DNA of 64,000 nucleotides, from NCBI RefSeq assembly GCF_000478195.2, contig NZ_AUZM01000002.1, forward strand, positions 62,001 through 126,000, written 5' to 3'. The notes under the pieces are model-generated. The model ran no database searches. It worked only from the letters and a program-made list of their open reading frames with translations, and had not been told where the DNA came from. The DNA is from Lyngbya aestuarii BL J. Its GTDB lineage: Bacteria > Cyanobacteriota > Cyanobacteriia > Cyanobacteriales > Microcoleaceae. Of the stretch, positions 41,491 to 51,538 are shown in pieces (the stretch's first letter is position 1; each line of letters begins with the position of its first letter). The position numbers were made by a program, and so were the translations under genes.

Positions 41491-44154
41491 ATGGCAGTCT
41501 CCAAAAAACAATCCGATTCTTTTTCATTTGATTCTGGTGCATCTCGGGTTGAAAAATCAAGCGTTTCAGAAGTAAAAGCTCTAGAGCCTTTACTAGAACT
41601 GTTGCTTGATTTACAGATGTCTCCGGGGCAAACTTCAACTTCTACTCAATCAGAGAATTTATCTCGATCCAATTCATCTGAAAAACCGAAGAAAGCTACA
41701 TCAGATAAATCTCTAGAATCCTCACAAAATACTGATACTGAATCAAAAGTTTTGGATTTTTTGTTTGAGGCTGTCAATCCATCTGTTGCTGATTCATCAG
41801 AAGAAACTCTTGAAACATCAGCTCAAAATCATAAATCAGAACATTTTGATCATTCTCCAGAAAATGATGTCTCTTTCCAAAAAAATCACAAATCAACTGA
41901 GAATGATCAGCCCAAAAAAGAACCCCATAAACAAGATGAAATTTTATTAAATTATGAGGATGTTGATTTAACTTCTCTACACACTTTATTAGAAGTTCCG
42001 ACAGATGCTGTTGATGTTAGTTATTCGGTGACGCCTGTTAAATCTCATCAAGCGGAAACAGAAGTAGACTTGACAATAGAAGAATCTTCTCCTGCTGAAT
42101 CTCAATCTGATCCAGAAGAACTAGAGGAGGTATTAGAAGCGTTTGAAAGCTTGAGGGTTGAATCTACAGCGTCTAATTCTGATGATTCATTAGAACAGTT
42201 ACAAGATTTAATTTTTGGGTCTACACGCTCAGATTTTGAACAATTAAAACAACAGATTTTTGAATCGGATTTGCCGGAAGTGCGTCAGTTACTTGAGACA
42301 ATTTCTTCTCAGTTAAAATCTCTTGAATATCAGATTTATGAACCCGAACAACTGATTCAGTTAATTCGTCCCTGGATTGCCGATATTTTAAATCATAAAG
42401 TTAATGATTCTAAAGAAGATATTATTCAAGCTTTGAAGCCGATTATTGATCAGGTAATTCTGGCGAGAACGAAGGATAATCGTGAACAAATGAGTGCAGC
42501 AATTGCAGATTTAATCCCTGAAGCAATTAAACATCAAATTCGCAATTCTCCCCAGGAAATTGCTCAAGCAATCGGGCCAGAAATTGGATCGGCAATTCGA
42601 GAACAAATTCGTTTAGATCAAGATGAAATTGTAGATGCTTTAGCTCCAACAATGGGTAAAGTGATCAAAGAACAGGTGATTTTAGAGCGAGATTCGATGG
42701 TAGATGCGCTTTATCCTGTGATTGGAAGTACCATTACTCGCTATTTAGGTGAAGCAATTCAAGAGATTAATGATAAAGTTTCTAATGCTTTTAGTATTGA
42801 GGGGATTAACCGAAAAATTCGCGCAAAACTACAGGGAATTTCTGAGGCTGAACTGATTTGGCAAGAGGTGATGAAATGTACTGTGCAAGCAGTATTTTTG
42901 ATTCATAAAGGTTCGGGTTTGATTATTTCAGAAGTTCAGCAGTCGGGTGAGGCGAGATTAGAATCAGAAATGTTGGCGGGAATGCTGACCGCGATTCGGA
43001 GTTTTGTGAATGATTGTATTGTACAAGCCGAGCAAGTTCAAGAACTCAATGAGATTGAATACGGCGATTCTCGGATTGTCATTGAAGTGGCAGGATATTG
43101 TTATTTGGCGGTGATTGTTCAAGGTGAAATTAAAAATAAATTTCTGAAAAAAATTCGGACAATGCTGATTAAAATTACTCAGAAGTATGGACGGGAAATA
43201 GAGACATTTGAGGGTGATCCGGAAACGGTTCCTCCTGAAATTTTAGCTGAGTTAGAAAAGCTGATGGAAGTGGAAACGAAGCAACATCAGGAGAAATCTC
43301 CAAAAACATTATTGTTTCTAACAGGGATAATTTTGGGTTCGGTTTTGATTCCTCTGGCAATTGTTCAATATCGTAGTGGTGTGATTCATCGAGTTGAAAC
43401 TGAAGTCATGACAGCGTTGGATTCTGAACCCGAATTAGCAATTTATCGGTTAACAGTGGATGCTCAGGGTAATACAGTGATGTTAAATGGAAAGTTACCC
43501 AATCAACGCTTACGAGAAAAAGCAGAAACAATTGTGCAGCAAATTGTACCGAATTGGACGGTTGATAACGATATTATAGCGGTTAAGGTTCCGCCTGATC
43601 CAGTGTTAGTGGAGGCTGAAGTTCAACGGATGACTGAGACTCTCAATCAAATGAATGGGATTTCGATTTCTACTCAGTATGAACCGGATCAAGTCACTAT
43701 TGAGGGGAAAGTTATTCAGCCAAGTGATAGGGAAAATGTGACTCAAGCTTTTGAGAATATTGAGGGTGTGAACTCAGTTGTATCGAGTATTCAAGTGGAA
43801 CCTGTACCGATTGCTACCCGAGTTTATTTTAACCTAAGTTCAGATGAATTTAGGTCGGAAGATATGATTATCAAAATTTATCCAGTGTCTCAATATTTGA
43901 AGCAATATCCGAATCTAAAAGTTCGCATTGTTGGGTATAGTCATCCCGAAGAAAAAACGAAGAAAAATTCTAAGTTGGCTTGGAAGCGATCACAAGCCGT
44001 ACAAATAGCTTTAGAAAGTTATGGGATTGATCGTAGACGAATGACAGCAATCGGAAAAAATGAACGTCCACCTGGAGTTGAAGAAAATCAGCCAGATTGG
44101 TTGAGTCGAGCGGTTATTTTTGAGATAATATTACCAGAAGATCAGGGAAAGTAG
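41491..44154 (+). CDS. OmpA-family membrane protein with roadblock-like region and BON repeats
   Basis: An 887-residue protein. Residues 1-220 are Ser/Glu-rich and probably disordered. About 260-450 contain repeating amphipathic units (AIGPEIGSAIREQI, ALAPTMGKVIKEQV, ALYPVIGSTITRYL). About 460-580 (AVFLIHKGSGLIISEV onward) look like a roadblock/LC7 or MglB-type fold. A transmembrane helix (about 605-628, LLFLTGIILGSVLIPLAI) leads to two BON-like repeats (635-697 and 702-768) and an OmpA C-terminal domain (about 772-885, RIVGYSHPEE, SQAVQIALESYGID). So the N-terminus should be cytosolic and the C-terminus periplasmic. The stop is 2 bp before the Ras-like GTPase ATG. The role is inferred as envelope anchoring. 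Confidence 0.75.
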   Translation: MAVSKKQSDSFSFDSGASRVEKSSVSEVKALEPLLELLLDLQMSPGQTSTSTQSENLSRSNSSEKPKKATSDKSLESSQNTDTESKVLDFLFEAVNPSVADSSEETLETSAQNHKSEHFDHSPENDVSFQKNHKSTENDQPKKEPHKQDEILLNYEDVDLTSLHTLLEVPTDAVDVSYSVTPVKSHQAETEVDLTIEESSPAESQSDPEELEEVLEAFESLRVESTASNSDDSLEQLQDLIFGSTRSDFEQLKQQIFESDLPEVRQLLETISSQLKSLEYQIYEPEQLIQLIRPWIADILNHKVNDSKEDIIQALKPIIDQVILARTKDNREQMSAAIADLIPEAIKHQIRNSPQEIAQAIGPEIGSAIREQIRLDQDEIVDALAPTMGKVIKEQVILERDSMVDALYPVIGSTITRYLGEAIQEINDKVSNAFSIEGINRKIRAKLQGISEAELIWQEVMKCTVQAVFLIHKGSGLIISEVQQSGEARLESEMLAGMLTAIRSFVNDCIVQAEQVQELNEIEYGDSRIVIEVAGYCYLAVIVQGEIKNKFLKKIRTMLIKITQKYGREIETFEGDPETVPPEILAELEKLMEVETKQHQEKSPKTLLFLTGIILGSVLIPLAIVQYRSGVIHRVETEVMTALDSEPELAIYRLTVDAQGNTVMLNGKLPNQRLREKAETIVQQIVPNWTVDNDIIAVKVPPDPVLVEAEVQRMTETLNQMNGISISTQYEPDQVTIEGKVIQPSDRENVTQAFENIEGVNSVVSSIQVEPVPIATRVYFNLSSDEFRSEDMIIKIYPVSQYLKQYPNLKVRIVGYSHPEEKTKKNSKLAWKRSQAVQIALESYGIDRRRMTAIGKNERPPGVEENQPDWLSRAVIFEIILPEDQGK

Positions 44155-44156
44155 TC

Positions 44157-44690
44157 ATGGCTTTAATTTCTAAAAAAATCTGTTTAATTGGTGACTTTGG
44201 CGTGGGAAAAACGAGTTTAATTCGACGGTTTGTTGATCGTCAGTTTAGTGATCAGTATCTTTCGACGGTTGGGGTAAAAATTTCTCGTAAACAAGTGGAT
44301 TTAGTTGCTTCTGAAACTGGATCTCAGCAGTCAATTCAACTATTAATTTGGGATTTGGAGGGTCATACAAAGTTTAAAGGAATTACGCCCAGTTATTTGC
44401 AGGGTGCGAGTGGGGCTGTGGTCGTGGGGGATGTTACCCGTCAAGAGACGCTGGATAATATTTCTGAACATATTAATTTGTTTTTATCGATTAATCCAAA
44501 AGCCTGGGTTGTCGTCGCATTCAATAAAATTGATCTACTTGATCCTGAAAACCTAGAGGGATTAATTCATCAATCTTCCAATAACAAAACAAATCAAATT
44601 TTGTCAACTTATCAAACTTCGGCTAAAACGGGGGCTTATGTTGACGAAATGTTTCATTTATTGTCACATCAGTTTATTCCTAAGATATGA
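44157..44690 (+). CDS. Ras/Rab-like small GTPase
   Basis: A 177-residue P-loop GTPase. G1 is GDFGVGKTS (12-20), the switch I threonine is in STVGV (Thr37), G3 is WDLEGH (65-70), G4 is NKID (123-126) and G5 is SAKTG. Switch II reads DLEGH, so the residue equivalent to Ras Gln61 is His70. Alternation of strands and helices is otherwise complete. There is no prenylation-like C-terminus. In bacteria such GTPases (MglA-like) pair with roadblock proteins as activators; the roadblock-like region of the gene just upstream is the obvious partner. Not followed closely by another gene. Confidence 0.88.
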   Translation: MALISKKICLIGDFGVGKTSLIRRFVDRQFSDQYLSTVGVKISRKQVDLVASETGSQQSIQLLIWDLEGHTKFKGITPSYLQGASGAVVVGDVTRQETLDNISEHINLFLSINPKAWVVVAFNKIDLLDPENLEGLIHQSSNNKTNQILSTYQTSAKTGAYVDEMFHLLSHQFIPKI

Positions 44691-44851
44691 TGATCAAAGA
44701 ATTATATCTGGGAATTTTTTAAATCTTTTTTAAATTAGATAACTTTGTAATTAAGATTTTAATTAATTGATGATTTTTTATAAAATTCTTTATTTTCTTG
44801 ATATTTTTCGTTAAAAGTATTTACCAATAGGATAATTATTAAGAGTACGTT

Positions 44852-46738
44852 ATGAATGAATTACTCAAAACGTTTTTTTCCCCTCGACAAATTGACTATG
44901 AATATATCTCCATAGATAGTGAGAGTATTATTGTAGAATTTTCTCTAAATGTAAATCTATTTTCAGACTGTCCTGAAAATGTTAAACATGGAAATGAGAT
45001 TAGTTTAAGTTTTCCTGAATTTGTGGGACTTGAATCCATTTATGAGCAACTATTAGAAGATCAAATCAGTCATTTTGAATTCAAAGGAATTGCGAGAAAT
45101 GTAGAAACAGATTCTCCTGTATATTTTGATGCTTATATTTTAAAAAACGAAGAAAATTTTACCTATTTAGATGGAGAAATTATCATTTTATTTGATGACA
45201 AAACTGAATGGATGGTTAGAGAACAAAAATATAGCCAAATTTATAAAGAGTATGAACTCTCTGTTTCTCGACTTGAACAAGCCAATAATTATACTAATCA
45301 AATCATTCACGCCATGAATGATATATTATTAATTACTAATTCATCTGGGATAATCACTAAAATAAATCAAGCTACACAAAATCTACTTGAGTATCAAGAA
45401 GATGAATTAATTGATGAATCTATTGCTCATATTTTTTCAGATCAACACTCCAAAAATACGATGGATTTGTCAGATTTTCTTTTAGACAAAATGCACCATA
45501 ATAGTTTTGAACTTTATTGTAAAACTAAAACGGGAAAAGAAATTATTATCTCTTTTTCTTGCTCTATATTTAGCCGCAGTCCCTTTGAACGTCAAGAATT
45601 ACTTTGGATTGGTCGAGATATCACTAAACAAAAACAACTTGAACTACAATTTCATCATCAGTTAGAACAGAATAATCTTTTGACTGTAATGACTCAACGC
45701 ATTCGCCAATCACTAAGTTTAGAACATATTCTCAAAACAACTGTTAGTGAAGTGAGACAACTCTTGAAAGTTGATGGGGTATTATTTTATCAAATTACTT
45801 TTGAAGATGAAGGAAATATTGTCGCCAATTCTTTCAGTTTAAATTTAGCGAAACAATTTAATAATTTACCCAAAGAAGCTTTAGTTCCTTCGTATTTTTT
45901 GTCAGTCTTAGAAGAAGGAATTGTTATTAGTATTGATGATCTCAATCAATCTTTTCTCTCAGCTAACCTACGAAACTGGTGGCTAGAACTCGGAATAAAT
46001 TCCGAATTAATTATACCCATCATCACTAAAACTTCATCAACTTCTTCTTTATCATGTCCTGAAAATAAATTATGGGGTATGTTGATTGCTTGTCAACTGA
46101 CTCAGAGTCGGCGTTGGGAAAAATGGGAAGTTCACTTACTTGAACAGTTAGCAACACCGATAGCAGTTGTAATTCAACAAGCGGAACTTTATGAACAACT
46201 AAAAATAGCTAATCAAGAACTTGAAAAAATGGCAATGACGGATGGCTTAACTCTTGTCGCTAATCGTCGTTTCTTTGACAAAATTCTCTCCCAAGAATGG
46301 AATAGACTGCGGCGAGAAACAGAAACTTTATCGTTGATTATTTGTGATATTGATTATTTTAAACGCTATAACGATACTTATGGTCATTTAGCCGGAGATA
46401 GTTGTTTACAAAAAGTAGCTCAGGTTTTGCAAGAAGAAGTCAAACGATCTGGGGATTTAGTTGCTCGTTATGGGGGAGAAGAATTTGCGATTCTCCTACC
46501 AAAAACCGATCTCGAAGGCGCAATTTTAGTCTCAGAAATGATTTGCTCCAAAGTTCGAGCGCTACAAATTCCCCATGAAAAATCTCCCGTTGCACCCTAT
46601 GTGACGATTAGTGTTGGGGTCGCCAGTACCATTCCTGAACCGCCTCTGATGCCCAAAACCTTAATTCTCCGAGCCGATCAAGCTCTCTACGAAGCCAAAA
46701 AAAATGGACGCGATCGGGTCTTTGTAGCCGCAAACTAG
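44852..46738 (+). CDS. PAS-GAF-GGDEF diguanylate cyclase
   Basis: A 628-residue cytosolic signalling protein. The N-terminal part (1-135) lacks a clear match. A PAS domain (about 150-265, AMNDILLITNSSGIITKINQ) and a GAF domain (about 280-450, SLEHILKTTVSEVRQLLKVD; WGMLIACQLTQSRRW) follow. A full GGDEF domain (about 460-625) has DIDYFKRYND and RYGGEEF (about 537-543), the intact A-site, so it should make cyclic-di-GMP. No I-site RxxD is evident. The GAF domain lacks a conserved chromophore cysteine in the region I could read, so a non-photosensory ligand is likely. A degenerate paralogue lies 266 bp downstream. Confidence 0.9.
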   Translation: MNELLKTFFSPRQIDYEYISIDSESIIVEFSLNVNLFSDCPENVKHGNEISLSFPEFVGLESIYEQLLEDQISHFEFKGIARNVETDSPVYFDAYILKNEENFTYLDGEIIILFDDKTEWMVREQKYSQIYKEYELSVSRLEQANNYTNQIIHAMNDILLITNSSGIITKINQATQNLLEYQEDELIDESIAHIFSDQHSKNTMDLSDFLLDKMHHNSFELYCKTKTGKEIIISFSCSIFSRSPFERQELLWIGRDITKQKQLELQFHHQLEQNNLLTVMTQRIRQSLSLEHILKTTVSEVRQLLKVDGVLFYQITFEDEGNIVANSFSLNLAKQFNNLPKEALVPSYFLSVLEEGIVISIDDLNQSFLSANLRNWWLELGINSELIIPIITKTSSTSSLSCPENKLWGMLIACQLTQSRRWEKWEVHLLEQLATPIAVVIQQAELYEQLKIANQELEKMAMTDGLTLVANRRFFDKILSQEWNRLRRETETLSLIICDIDYFKRYNDTYGHLAGDSCLQKVAQVLQEEVKRSGDLVARYGGEEFAILLPKTDLEGAILVSEMICSKVRALQIPHEKSPVAPYVTISVGVASTIPEPPLMPKTLILRADQALYEAKKNGRDRVFVAAN

Positions 46739-47003
46739 AGCCTGATCCGGTAAATGAGGTTAAACTGGAACTGAAAGCTAAAATAGGGCTAATCAACAGG
46801 AGGTTTTAGGCTAAGGCGCTCGATCAAAATCAAGGGTTAATTCATAGGTTGATTAGACCAATCTCAGTGATTTTCTGGATCAAAATATTGAGACTTAGAT
46901 TATCACTAAAAATCTTTGCAGCCTAGATTAAAACTTTTAATCTTGTCGCTTTGTTTAATCTTTTACCTCATCTAATCTAATATTATTTGATCACATCTGG
47001 GGT

Positions 47004-48098
47004 ATGAATAAACAGACATCATGGGAAACTCAATGCTATCAGCTTCAAGAACATGAGTATGTACTGGGCAAAATTTCCTATGCAATTTATCAAAAGAAAA
47101 ATCTTCAAGATATTCTTAATATTATTACAATAAATGTTCGGAAAATTATTCGGGCTGATCGCATTTTAATTTATCATAAACCCGTTGCCAATCTTGATAT
47201 ACTCCTCTCTGAATCTTTATCAGAGAGTGAAAGTTTGAGTCTGAAAAATATTTTATATAGTTCCTGGAACTCTGACAAAATTTTACATCAACTTGAGCAA
47301 GGAACAGTTTGTAATCCTTCTGAAATTGATGAATCAATTCAAGCTCAACAGTTTCAACTTGGAATTCAATCTGAACTCATTTTGCCAATTTTAGTTCACA
47401 ATTATCACTTTGAAGAAACTTCTAAATCTCAACTTTGGGGAATGCTTGTTATTCATCAACGTGATCGGCGAGATTGGCAACCTTTTGAACTGAATTTTCT
47501 GAATCAAATAGTAATGCAAGTGGCAATTGCTATTCAACAAGCTCAATTATTGATCCAATTAAAAGCGGTTAAAGAACAGCTAAAACAACAAAAAATTAAA
47601 GATGATTTAACTCAAATTTCTAATCGTCGCTATTTTGATAAAATCATAGAAATAGAGTGGAAACGATTAGAACGAGAGTCTTGTTTTCTCTCTCTAATTC
47701 TTTGTCAAGTTGATGGTTTTGAACATTATCATCAAATTTATGGTAGTGCAGCCCGAGATTCTTGCTTACAATTGGTCGCGGCGGTTTTTCTGGAAACGGC
47801 TAAACGACCTGCGGATTTAGTTGCTCGTTACGATCAAGAAATCTTTGCAATTCTTCTACCCAATACTCATCTAGAAGGGGCTGTAAAAATAGCAGAAGCC
47901 ATTCGGACTCGGGTGAAATTATTACAAATTCCGCATCAAGATTCACCGATGAGTTGTTATGTGACAATGAGTTTGGGGACTACAAGTATTATACCCACTC
48001 CAATTCAAGAAGTCAAAACTTTAATTCAGCATTCAGAAAAAGCTCTTAAACAAGCTAAAAAAGAGGGTGATTGTGTGTTAGTTCGATCTGATTTTTAA
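47004..48098 (+). CDS. GAF protein with degenerate GGDEF domain
   Basis: A 364-residue protein related to the C-terminal part of the upstream PAS-GAF-GGDEF gene. The GAF domain (about 18-190) keeps WGMLVIHQRDRRDW. In the GGDEF domain (about 195-362) the signature reads YDQEIFAILLP (274-284) in place of YGGEEFAILLP, and the DIDYFKRYND metal motif is QVDGFEHYHQ. Loss of both glycines, of one of the two glutamates and of the first metal Asp predicts no cyclase activity. A nucleotide- or partner-binding role is likely. The N-terminal PAS-containing part of the paralogue is absent. Confidence 0.85.
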   Translation: MNKQTSWETQCYQLQEHEYVLGKISYAIYQKKNLQDILNIITINVRKIIRADRILIYHKPVANLDILLSESLSESESLSLKNILYSSWNSDKILHQLEQGTVCNPSEIDESIQAQQFQLGIQSELILPILVHNYHFEETSKSQLWGMLVIHQRDRRDWQPFELNFLNQIVMQVAIAIQQAQLLIQLKAVKEQLKQQKIKDDLTQISNRRYFDKIIEIEWKRLERESCFLSLILCQVDGFEHYHQIYGSAARDSCLQLVAAVFLETAKRPADLVARYDQEIFAILLPNTHLEGAVKIAEAIRTRVKLLQIPHQDSPMSCYVTMSLGTTSIIPTPIQEVKTLIQHSEKALKQAKKEGDCVLVRSDF

Positions 48099-48108
48099 GT
48101 GATTTACT

Positions 48109-49431
48109 TTAATTTAGCTTGGGTTCAGTTAGCTGTTGATGAGAATTAGTTCTTAGTAGATTCTCTTGGTGATGAATTGAGGAGATTGCTACTTTCCAAG
48201 TGAAGGTAAAAGATTGAAAAGAGTCTGAGGAAATTCGATCTTTATCTAGATCAATAATCACTTCTTTGAAAATCGTAAATAATTGACGACGAAGGTTTTT
48301 TAACTCAGCAATACTTTCAGCCGAGTTGATTTGATCAATGATGCTAATCAGTTCTAAATTATATAAATCTGCCCGATTTTTTTGTCGTCCTTGAAACCAG
48401 AGTCGAAATTGCCAGAGGCTCGAAATTCCTAATACAGCCACCGAAAGTACAAATCCCATCGGTTCAGCATATTTCTCTAAAAAGGTTGGTTCATCTTGAT
48501 AATAATAATCTTTGGCTCCAGGATGGAAAGAAAAACCTAAATCTTGTAGAGATTCCGGTTTATGAATCATCGCAGCTTGGGGATTTTTAGTTGTTAATTC
48601 ATTACGAGATTCAAATAAAATTTGAGTGATTTCATAAATTACAGTTTTGTCTATATTTTTCTGAGTAATTAAAACTGATCGGAGAGCCACAATCGGTAAA
48701 TCTTCTGCTGGAATCGGAATCGAACCATTATAAGTCCCAACGGGAATTTTACTGGCTTCTCAAGCAGGTTGAAAGAGTTGTAGTGCAGCCGCTTGTTCGA
48801 TAGGAACTAAACGATTTTCACCAGATTTAAGCAGTTCATTAATTCCAGCATTTCCTAAAGCAATTACTCTAAACAAAGCATCAACTTTTTTCTGATTGAG
48901 TAAAGTATAAGCCTGTTCAGGCGGAACAGCAATGACTTCAAAATCATCGGCTTTCAAACCATAATGCTGACTTAATAACCAAAACAAATTATAAGAACCG
49001 CTTCCCTCTGGCATCAAAGCAATGCGTTTTCCTTTTAGATCACTAACCTTGTTAATCTTGGATTGATCTGTGGCAATTAAATGAAACATTTCCGGAAACA
49101 AAAAAGCAACCGCTTTAGTATTAGATGGAATAGAGAGATCACTTTGAATTAGAGCTAAATCTGCCTGGTTATTTTTTAACAATTCTATATTCTGCTTTGC
49201 ACCTTCAGTTTCTAAAATATTAATTTTTATTTTATGATTATTTTTATAAATAACTTCAGATAAAGCCTGAGCAAAAGAATAGTATTCACCATCTGTAGAT
49301 CCAGTTGCTATCGTTAAATTATATGTTTTACTCTGGTTATTCAAAGATAAAATTGTAAATAAACTCACCATGATAATGCTGATAATTACCAAAGAAAAAG
49401 CAAGTTTTTTCAGCATGATAAAATTACACAA
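48109..49431 (-). pseudogene. TAXI-type TRAP transporter receptor interrupted by one in-frame TGA
   Basis: A single 440-codon frame is split by TGA at 48760-48762; before and after it the frame is continuous and both halves belong to the same protein. The N-terminal half has a signal anchor and the TAXI hallmarks LTIATGSTDGEYYSFAQALS, DLKGKRIALMPEGSGSYNLF and ADLALIQSD; the other half gives SKIPVGTYNGSIPIP, DLPIVALRSVLITQ, a transmembrane helix (about 355-375) and a polar C-terminus. Such proteins bind small organic acids for TRAP transport or, with a C-terminal anchor, signalling. No DctM/Q genes are nearby. It may be a real nonsense mutation, readthrough, or a base-call error. Confidence 0.75.
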
Positions 49432-49520
49432 GCTAGAACGACTGAAGTTTTAACGATAACAGAAAAATCAAAAAAATATCGATAGATAAATATAACTTCC
49501 TGATGTTTTTTAGAGATTCT

Positions 49521-51398
49521 CTATTGTAAAACAGTTTTCAAACTCACAGCAGAGTCGTTTAAGGTTTTTGTTTGAGTTCGAGTTTGGCTAATTTTGTTTG
49601 CATTGCGCTTTGCGGCTGTATTAATATCTGTCATAGCGGTTAATATTTGCTCAATCGCAACGGCTTGTTGTTGAGTCACATGAGAAATACTTTGATTATT
49701 CATAACAATCTCATTCACCGCTTGAGCAACCCCTGAAAAAGCTTCGGTTGTGGCTTGAGCAACTAATACTCCATTTCGAGCCGTTTTTGTTCCTTCTTGT
49801 GTTGCTTTTACAGTCGATTGTATTGATTGTTGGATATCATCAACTAACAAATTTATATTCTCAACGGATTGACTACTTTGATCCGCTAATATCCGAATTT
49901 CACTGGCGACTAAACCAAAACCTTTTCCTTGTTCTCCAGCACGTACTGCCTCAACTGCGGCATTTAAAGCGAGCATATTGGTTTGATAGCTAATATCACG
50001 AATAATTTGAGCAATCGTAGAAATTTGATAAGTATGTTGCTGAAGTTTAGTAATTTTTTGAGCAATTTCTATCACTTTTTTCTCCAACATTGAGATGCCT
50101 GAATGAGTTTCTTGAACCGTTTCTACTCCGTCTTGAACCAATGCTAAAGCTTGTTGTGCAGCAACACAAGCAGCCACAGCTTGTTCGGCAACTTGTCGGG
50201 ATGTTGTATTCAACTCATCAAGGGCTACTGTCGTTTGATTCACTGCTGTAACTTGTTGATTCGTCATATTTTCTTGATCGCTAATATTTGAGACTATTTC
50301 TGTTGAAAAAAACGAAATATTCCTCACCAGTTCTTTGATCATATTAATCAAACGTTGTACAATCCAAAGCTGCACCCCTAATAAAATTAGTAATCCCATA
50401 AAAACAATTAATCCAGCTACCTGTTTAAAGCGAGTCACCGAAGCAAAAACTGTTTCATCTGGAGTCGTGGAAACCACAATAATTTCGTTATTATGATTAG
50501 GAAAAAGACGATAGTAACCAATTAACCGATCAGTCTCTGTTAAAATATCAATTTGCTGATTTGAGAGGATTTTATCAACAACTGAAGTCGGATAATCATT
50601 GAATATTGTTTCATTTTTATTAAACTCAAATCCCCAAGTTTTATCTGGGTTGGGATGCGCCAAATAATATCCATCAGAATTAATCAAAAAAACCTGACTA
50701 CTCTCAAACGATTTAGCATTCTGAAGCATCGAAATAAAAGCCTTTGCATTGACATTAATAATAATGATGCCTTGTTTATTATCAGCTTGATCATAAATCG
50801 GTGTCGCATACCGAATTACAGGTTTATAAGGAACTTCTATTTTACCTCGTTCTCGATTCAAATTCACCTCAGAAACATAAACTTCTCCTTTTTTTAGCTT
50901 TATTGTTTCCATAAAATAGTCCCGATCTGCTTTGTTTTGGAGTTGAGAGTCTGCAATAATATCAATCTTGTTTTGTACAGAATCAACTCTAACGATTTCA
51001 TTGCCTTGTTCGTCAAGATAGCGAATTTGTAGATAATTGGGTTTAATTTTTGCTAGATTAAAGAATAGAGTTTGAAGATTCTGCCGACCTTGCTCAAAGG
51101 ATAAATTATTCTGCTGATTAGCATTTTGATTATTTTCAGTCTGAATCATCTCAACTAAAGTCGGACTATTACTCAGAAATAAAACATCTCCACTGACATC
51201 TTCAAGAAAGTTTTCAATTTCTTTTCCGGTATAACTCACCGCAGAATAAACTCGGTTTAAAGCAGAATCTGTTAAAGCCTCGGTCGAAGAAATAACACCA
51301 TATCCAGTGAGAATAGAGACCGGAATAATTGTACTGATAATGAGCAAGGCTAAAAACTTATTCTGAAGTTTTTTAAAAAAGCCTGTTAGATCAAACAT
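49521..51398 (-). CDS. Methyl-accepting chemotaxis-type receptor with Cache sensor
   Basis: A 625-residue membrane chemoreceptor. TM1 is at about 15-35, a dCache-like periplasmic sensor at about 40-325 ([14 protein letters not shown]), and TM2 at about 331-352. A short HAMP-less linker then leads to a coiled-coil signalling domain with the conserved hairpin tip [20 protein letters not shown] (about 486-505), which is shorter in identity to the usual E-AARAGE-GRGF form but clear. It resembles phototaxis or motility receptors (PixJ/HmpD-like) of filamentous cyanobacteria, but no CheA/CheW is nearby and no GAF photoreceptor is present. Confidence 0.9.
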   Translation of the reverse strand: MFDLTGFFKKLQNKFLALLIISTIIPVSILTGYGVISSTEALTDSALNRVYSAVSYTGKEIENFLEDVSGDVLFLSNSPTLVEMIQTENNQNANQQNNLSFEQGRQNLQTLFFNLAKIKPNYLQIRYLDEQGNEIVRVDSVQNKIDIIADSQLQNKADRDYFMETIKLKKGEVYVSEVNLNRERGKIEVPYKPVIRYATPIYDQADNKQGIIIINVNAKAFISMLQNAKSFESSQVFLINSDGYYLAHPNPDKTWGFEFNKNETIFNDYPTSVVDKILSNQQIDILTETDRLIGYYRLFPNHNNEIIVVSTTPDETVFASVTRFKQVAGLIVFMGLLILLGVQLWIVQRLINMIKELVRNISFFSTEIVSNISDQENMTNQQVTAVNQTTVALDELNTTSRQVAEQAVAACVAAQQALALVQDGVETVQETHSGISMLEKKVIEIAQKITKLQQHTYQISTIAQIIRDISYQTNMLALNAAVEAVRAGEQGKGFGLVASEIRILADQSSQSVENINLLVDDIQQSIQSTVKATQEGTKTARNGVLVAQATTEAFSGVAQAVNEIVMNNQSISHVTQQQAVAIEQILTAMTDINTAAKRNANKISQTRTQTKTLNDSAVSLKTVLQ

Positions 51399-51538
51399 AG
51401 GATTAGTGATTAAAGGAGTGTGAATGAAATCATTTCAATCGTAAATTTGTTGAGATATTCTATTTTGCTGGAGTTGACTAGCAATTTAGATGACTTAGTG
51501 ATATCGTAAACTACGATCATAAATTAATTCCTGTGCTG

